Assembly: GCF_010993955.1 (NCBI RefSeq)
Contig: NZ_WIXL01000015.1
Location: forward strand, 1-64,000
DNA from: Oceanobacillus halotolerans
GTDB lineage: Bacteria > Bacillota > Bacilli > Bacillales > Amphibacillaceae
DNA length: 64,000 nt
Direction of reading: 5' to 3'
Positions within the stretch are counted from its first letter, which is position 1; every line of letters begins with the position of its first letter. Of the stretch, positions 61,260 to 64,000 are shown piece by piece. Below the pieces are notes generated by a model, which was not told where the DNA came from, did not search any database, and saw only the letters and a program-made list of their open reading frames with translations. Made by a program: the position numbers and the translations under genes.

Positions 61260-62420
61260 ATGAAATTAACAGAGTATCACACAGCTGAAGAACGGAACAA
61301 AGCGTTAGCTGAAGTCGTTCAGCAATTTTCCGAACGATCACGGGAACATGACGAAGCTGGAACATTTCCTTTTGAAAACTTTAAAGCCTTGCAAAATATC
61401 GGCTATCCATCCTTAACGATTCCAAAACAATATGGTGGTCTCGGTATCTCCTTACAAGAAATGCTCCATCACCAAGAAACCATTGCAAAAGCTGATGGAT
61501 CGACAGCTCTTTCGATTGGATGGCATATGGGAATCATTCAATTCTTAGGTGAAAATAAGATTTGGGATGAGAAAAAATATAAGACCGTGACACAAGATGT
61601 TATCCAAACGGGTGCACTCTTAAATAATGCTGCAACAGAACCAGCAACTGGCAGCCCAACTCGTGGCGGAAGACCTGAAACGGTTGCGAAAAAAACAGAA
61701 AATGGCTGGGTTATTAATGGCCGGAAAAGTTTTACAACGTTAGCGCCTATTCTTTCATATTTTGTTGTTAGTGCATCTATTGATGGAACAGATAAGGTTG
61801 GGAACTTTTTAATAAAACGAGAACGAGATGGTGTCAAAATTGATGAAACGTGGGATTCGATTGCCATGAAAGCAACCGGAAGCCATGACCTTGTTTTGGA
61901 AAATGTAGAAGTAGCCGAGGACGATCTAGTTGAATATATAAACCCTAGCAACAAGCCTGCAGCTGGTTGGCTTTTGCATATTCCAGCATGCTATCTTGGC
62001 ATTGCACGTGCTGCACAAAGTTATGCTGTTCAGTTTGCTAAAACATATTCACCAAATAGTATTAAAGGTACTATTTCAGACTTACCAAACGTAAGACAAA
62101 AGATTGGAGAAATGGCATTGCTTGTACAACAAAGCAGTCATTTCCTTTACGGTGTTGCAAAAAAGTGGGATGAAGCAGATGATCAAACCCGACAAACCAT
62201 GAAGTCTGAACTTGGTGCGGTAAAATTGTCTGTTGTCAATCAAGCAAATGATATCGTTGATTTAGCTATGCGAATTGTTGGAGCAAAAAGTTTATCCCAA
62301 CAAAATCCACTTCAGCGCCATTACCGTGATGTTCGCGCGGGTTTACACAATCCACCAATGGATGACATGACCATTATGAACCTGGCAAAAGAGTCAATTG
62401 AAAACGAACCTACTGATTAA
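61260..62420 (+). CDS. Acyl-CoA dehydrogenase-family protein
   Basis: Flavoprotein of 386 residues with the three acyl-CoA dehydrogenase domains. Near residue 120 it reads GALLNNAATEPATGSPTRGG, a variant of the flavin-binding segment, and the middle beta-domain has WVINGRKSFTTLAPILSYFVV. The C-terminal helical part ends in MNLAKESIENE. AGGTGACG precedes the ATG. It resembles stand-alone Bacillus family members (YdbM type); the substrate is unknown. A strong terminator follows. Confidence 0.92.
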   Translation: MKLTEYHTAEERNKALAEVVQQFSERSREHDEAGTFPFENFKALQNIGYPSLTIPKQYGGLGISLQEMLHHQETIAKADGSTALSIGWHMGIIQFLGENKIWDEKKYKTVTQDVIQTGALLNNAATEPATGSPTRGGRPETVAKKTENGWVINGRKSFTTLAPILSYFVVSASIDGTDKVGNFLIKRERDGVKIDETWDSIAMKATGSHDLVLENVEVAEDDLVEYINPSNKPAAGWLLHIPACYLGIARAAQSYAVQFAKTYSPNSIKGTISDLPNVRQKIGEMALLVQQSSHFLYGVAKKWDEADDQTRQTMKSELGAVKLSVVNQANDIVDLAMRIVGAKSLSQQNPLQRHYRDVRAGLHNPPMDDMTIMNLAKESIENEPTD

Positions 62421-62425
62421 GAACA

Positions 62426-62463
62426 AAAGCGCTTGGGAGTTCATTTGACCCCCAAGCGTTTTC
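62426..62463. terminator. Bidirectional terminator between converging genes
   Basis: CGCTTGGG (62430-62437) pairs with CCCAAGCG (62451-62458), with TTTTCC after it and an A-run before it. Confidence 0.85.
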
Positions 62464-62469
62464 CTATTA

Positions 62470-63543
62470 CTATTTCACTATCTTCTTCAATCCTTCTACA
62501 ACTTGATCTCCAACCTCTTTTGTTGTGCCATTACCACCCAAATCCGGCGTTAAAGTAGATGGATCTAGTAATATGTGTTGTATGGTAGTGAGTACGTTAT
62601 TTGCCCATTCCTGCTCCCCAAAAAATTCTAGCATTTGGCTAACGGACCAAATTGCTGCAATTGGATTAGCAATTTGTTTTCCAGCTATAGTTGGTGCAGA
62701 GCCATGGACTGGTTCAAACATCGATGGGTACTCTCTTTCTGGATTGATATTAGCACCAGTAGCTAAACCTAGCCCACCAGTAATTCCAGCTCCTAAGTCT
62801 GTCATTATATCCCCAAATAGATTCGACGTCACGACTACTTCAAATCGTTCAGGATCTGTTACAAAATAGAGACTAGCTGCATCAACTAAATAACTGTACG
62901 TATCTACATCTGGATATTCCTTACCTACCTCTTCAAATACCTCATCCCAAAAAACCATGGAATAATTTAATGCATTACCTTTACTAATACTTGTTAAGGA
63001 TCGTTTCGAATGACGTGCTTCTTCATAAGCGTACCGAATAATTCGCTCCGTTCCTTTACGAGAAAACACACCAGTTTGCAGTACAACTTCTTCTGGCTTG
63101 CCTATAAACAACCAATCCCCCGCACCTGCATATTCTCCTTCACTATTTTCCCGAATAACGAGCATATCAATATCTTTTTCACCCTTATCCTTTAAAGGAG
63201 TTAATGTTGGGTTTAATAGTGTAATTGGACGGAGATTGACATATTGATCAAAGGACTTACGTATTTTTAATAACAGGTCCCATAAGGAAATATGGTCAGG
63301 GACACCAGGATACCCAACTGCACCTAGATAGATGGCATCAAAATCTGCCAATCTCTCAATTCCATCCTCATCCATCATTTTTCCATGCTCAAGATAATAC
63401 TCACATCCCCACGGAAACTCCGTAAATAAGAAAGATAGATTGGCATCTAATTGTTCAATGGCTTTTAAAACCTTTACCCCTTCTGTTACTACTTCTGGAC
63501 CTATCCCATCACCAGGAATTAACGCAATAGAAATTTCGTTCAT
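62470..63543 (-). CDS. Isopropylmalate/isocitrate dehydrogenase-family enzyme, probable D-malate/tartrate dehydrogenase
   Basis: Oxidative decarboxylase of 357 residues. It has IALIPGDGIGPEVVTEG at the N-terminus, the metal-binding VTSNLFGDIMTDLGAGITGG and FEPVHGSAPTIAGK. The substrate region ENSEGEYAGAGDWL and the length resemble tartrate/D-malate dehydrogenase (TtuC/DmlA) rather than LeuB, and no leu genes are near. I choose ATG 63543 with GGGGGAG six bases upstream; a TTG five codons earlier overlaps this site. It is divergent from a hydroxyacid dehydrogenase gene, which suggests a role in hydroxyacid use. Confidence 0.9.
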   Translation of the reverse strand: MNEISIALIPGDGIGPEVVTEGVKVLKAIEQLDANLSFLFTEFPWGCEYYLEHGKMMDEDGIERLADFDAIYLGAVGYPGVPDHISLWDLLLKIRKSFDQYVNLRPITLLNPTLTPLKDKGEKDIDMLVIRENSEGEYAGAGDWLFIGKPEEVVLQTGVFSRKGTERIIRYAYEEARHSKRSLTSISKGNALNYSMVFWDEVFEEVGKEYPDVDTYSYLVDAASLYFVTDPERFEVVVTSNLFGDIMTDLGAGITGGLGLATGANINPEREYPSMFEPVHGSAPTIAGKQIANPIAAIWSVSQMLEFFGEQEWANNVLTTIQHILLDPSTLTPDLGGNGTTKEVGDQVVEGLKKIVK

Positions 63544-63637
63544 AAATATCTCCCCCAATTTTTATAATTTTCTTTAAAGCTTATTGACACCCAACCTGAT
63601 TCAAGCTACCTTAACATTAGATATGGAGGGATGAAAC

Positions 63638-64000
63638 GTGGCGAAAAAAGTGATTGCCTACAATCGTATTGAGGAACCTGTCTTACAGCAATTAAAAAAA
63701 TCTTATGACGTTCGTTTCTTTAAGGATATTGATCCCAAAACGGACGATGAATTCTTAGCTTTTCTAAAAGAGGCAGAAGGTATCATTGGACTCGGTTTAC
63801 CAGTGGATAGTGAATTAGTACAACATGCTCCGAACTTAAAAATCGTTAGCAATATCTCTGTTGGCTACAATAACCTTGATATTCCTACACTAAATAAACA
63901 CCATATTATGGCTACTAATACCCCTGATGTATTAAATGATACCGTTGCAGACACGATTTTCGGCCTTTTAATTGCAACTGCACGGCGAATTCCTGAGTTA
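63638..64000 (+). CDS. D-2-hydroxyacid dehydrogenase, N-terminal part (runs off the window)
   Basis: The first 121 residues are visible from GTG 63638 (GGAGGG upstream). The catalytic-domain pattern VAKKVIAYNRIEEPVL, LKIVSNISVGYNNLDIPTL, then ATNTPDVLNDTVADTIFGLL matches glyoxylate/hydroxypyruvate/2-ketogluconate reductases (GhrB-like). The NAD-binding domain and the catalytic histidine lie beyond 64000. It is divergent from the malate/tartrate-type dehydrogenase gene. Confidence 0.9.
   Translation, partial: MAKKVIAYNRIEEPVLQQLKKSYDVRFFKDIDPKTDDEFLAFLKEAEGIIGLGLPVDSELVQHAPNLKIVSNISVGYNNLDIPTLNKHHIMATNTPDVLNDTVADTIFGLLIATARRIPEL

Noticed and set aside
1-64000. CRISPR arrays, tRNA or rRNA genes
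   Set aside because: No regularly spaced direct repeats of 24-37 bases and no tRNA or rRNA sequence were recognised by reading; a tRNA scan would settle the point.

Overview
The window reads as chromosome of a low-GC, spore-forming member of the Bacillaceae, most like the halotolerant Oceanobacillus/Virgibacillus group. The grounds are strong AGGAGG-type ribosome binding sites, an alpha/beta-type small acid-soluble spore protein, a type II pantothenate kinase (CoaW), a sigma-L type RpoN, a preQ1-I riboswitch and many palindromic intergenic repeats. The genus is inference. No rRNA, tRNA or CRISPR array was seen.

Layout. 1-1018: 3' part of an IS3-family insertion sequence. 1.2-4.7 kb: a sigma-54 enhancer-binding protein and RpoN itself. 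5.5-16.3 kb: a trans-4-hydroxyproline catabolic locus in two divergent units around a second sigma-54 activator. The leftward unit encodes a D-amino-acid-oxidase-type dehydrogenase, a proline racemase/hydroxyproline epimerase, a racemase paralogue without catalytic cysteines, an NhaC-type transporter, a DHDPS-like deaminase and an aldehyde dehydrogenase. The rightward unit encodes three iron-sulfur/FAD partner proteins. 16.4-22.0 kb: a sigma-54-promoted hydantoinase/oxoprolinase pair with a DUF3830-like protein and an NCS1 permease. 22.5-25.8 kb: a third racemase, an Xaa-Pro peptidase and proline dehydrogenase. 25.8-31.6 kb: a dipeptide/oligopeptide ABC importer. 32.1-34.5 kb: a secreted M64-like metallopeptidase. 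34.6-49.4 kb: housekeeping and accessory genes (SASP, Ca/Na antiporter, EamA transporter, TPR protein, aldo/keto reductase, CoaW, SDR, prolyl oligopeptidase, oligoendopeptidase F). 49.6-64.0 kb: an atypical response regulator, a chemoreceptor, ilvE, DoxX, an XRE regulator pair, queF/yhhQ under a preQ1 riboswitch, a HAD phosphatase, trpB, acyl-CoA dehydrogenase, an isopropylmalate/malate dehydrogenase-like gene and the start of a D-2-hydroxyacid dehydrogenase.

How it works together. Four close matches to the -24/-12 sigma-54 promoter (GG-N10-GC) lie before the two hydroxyproline units, the hydantoinase unit and the third racemase. A weaker match precedes the peptide importer. With rpoN and two activators nearby, this suggests a sigma-54 regulon that takes up peptides, releases proline and hydroxyproline, and oxidises them to 2-oxoglutarate and glutamate precursors. 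The secreted peptidase, Xaa-Pro peptidase, prolyl oligopeptidase and PepF would feed it, for example from collagen or gelatin. The substrate source is inference.

The other notable layer is at least four families of intergenic repeats: R1 (about 500 bp), R2 (about 185 nt, with compensatory base changes), R3 and R4 (hairpins). One R2 copy is nested inside R1, and several copies abut gene 3' ends and supply the stop codon.
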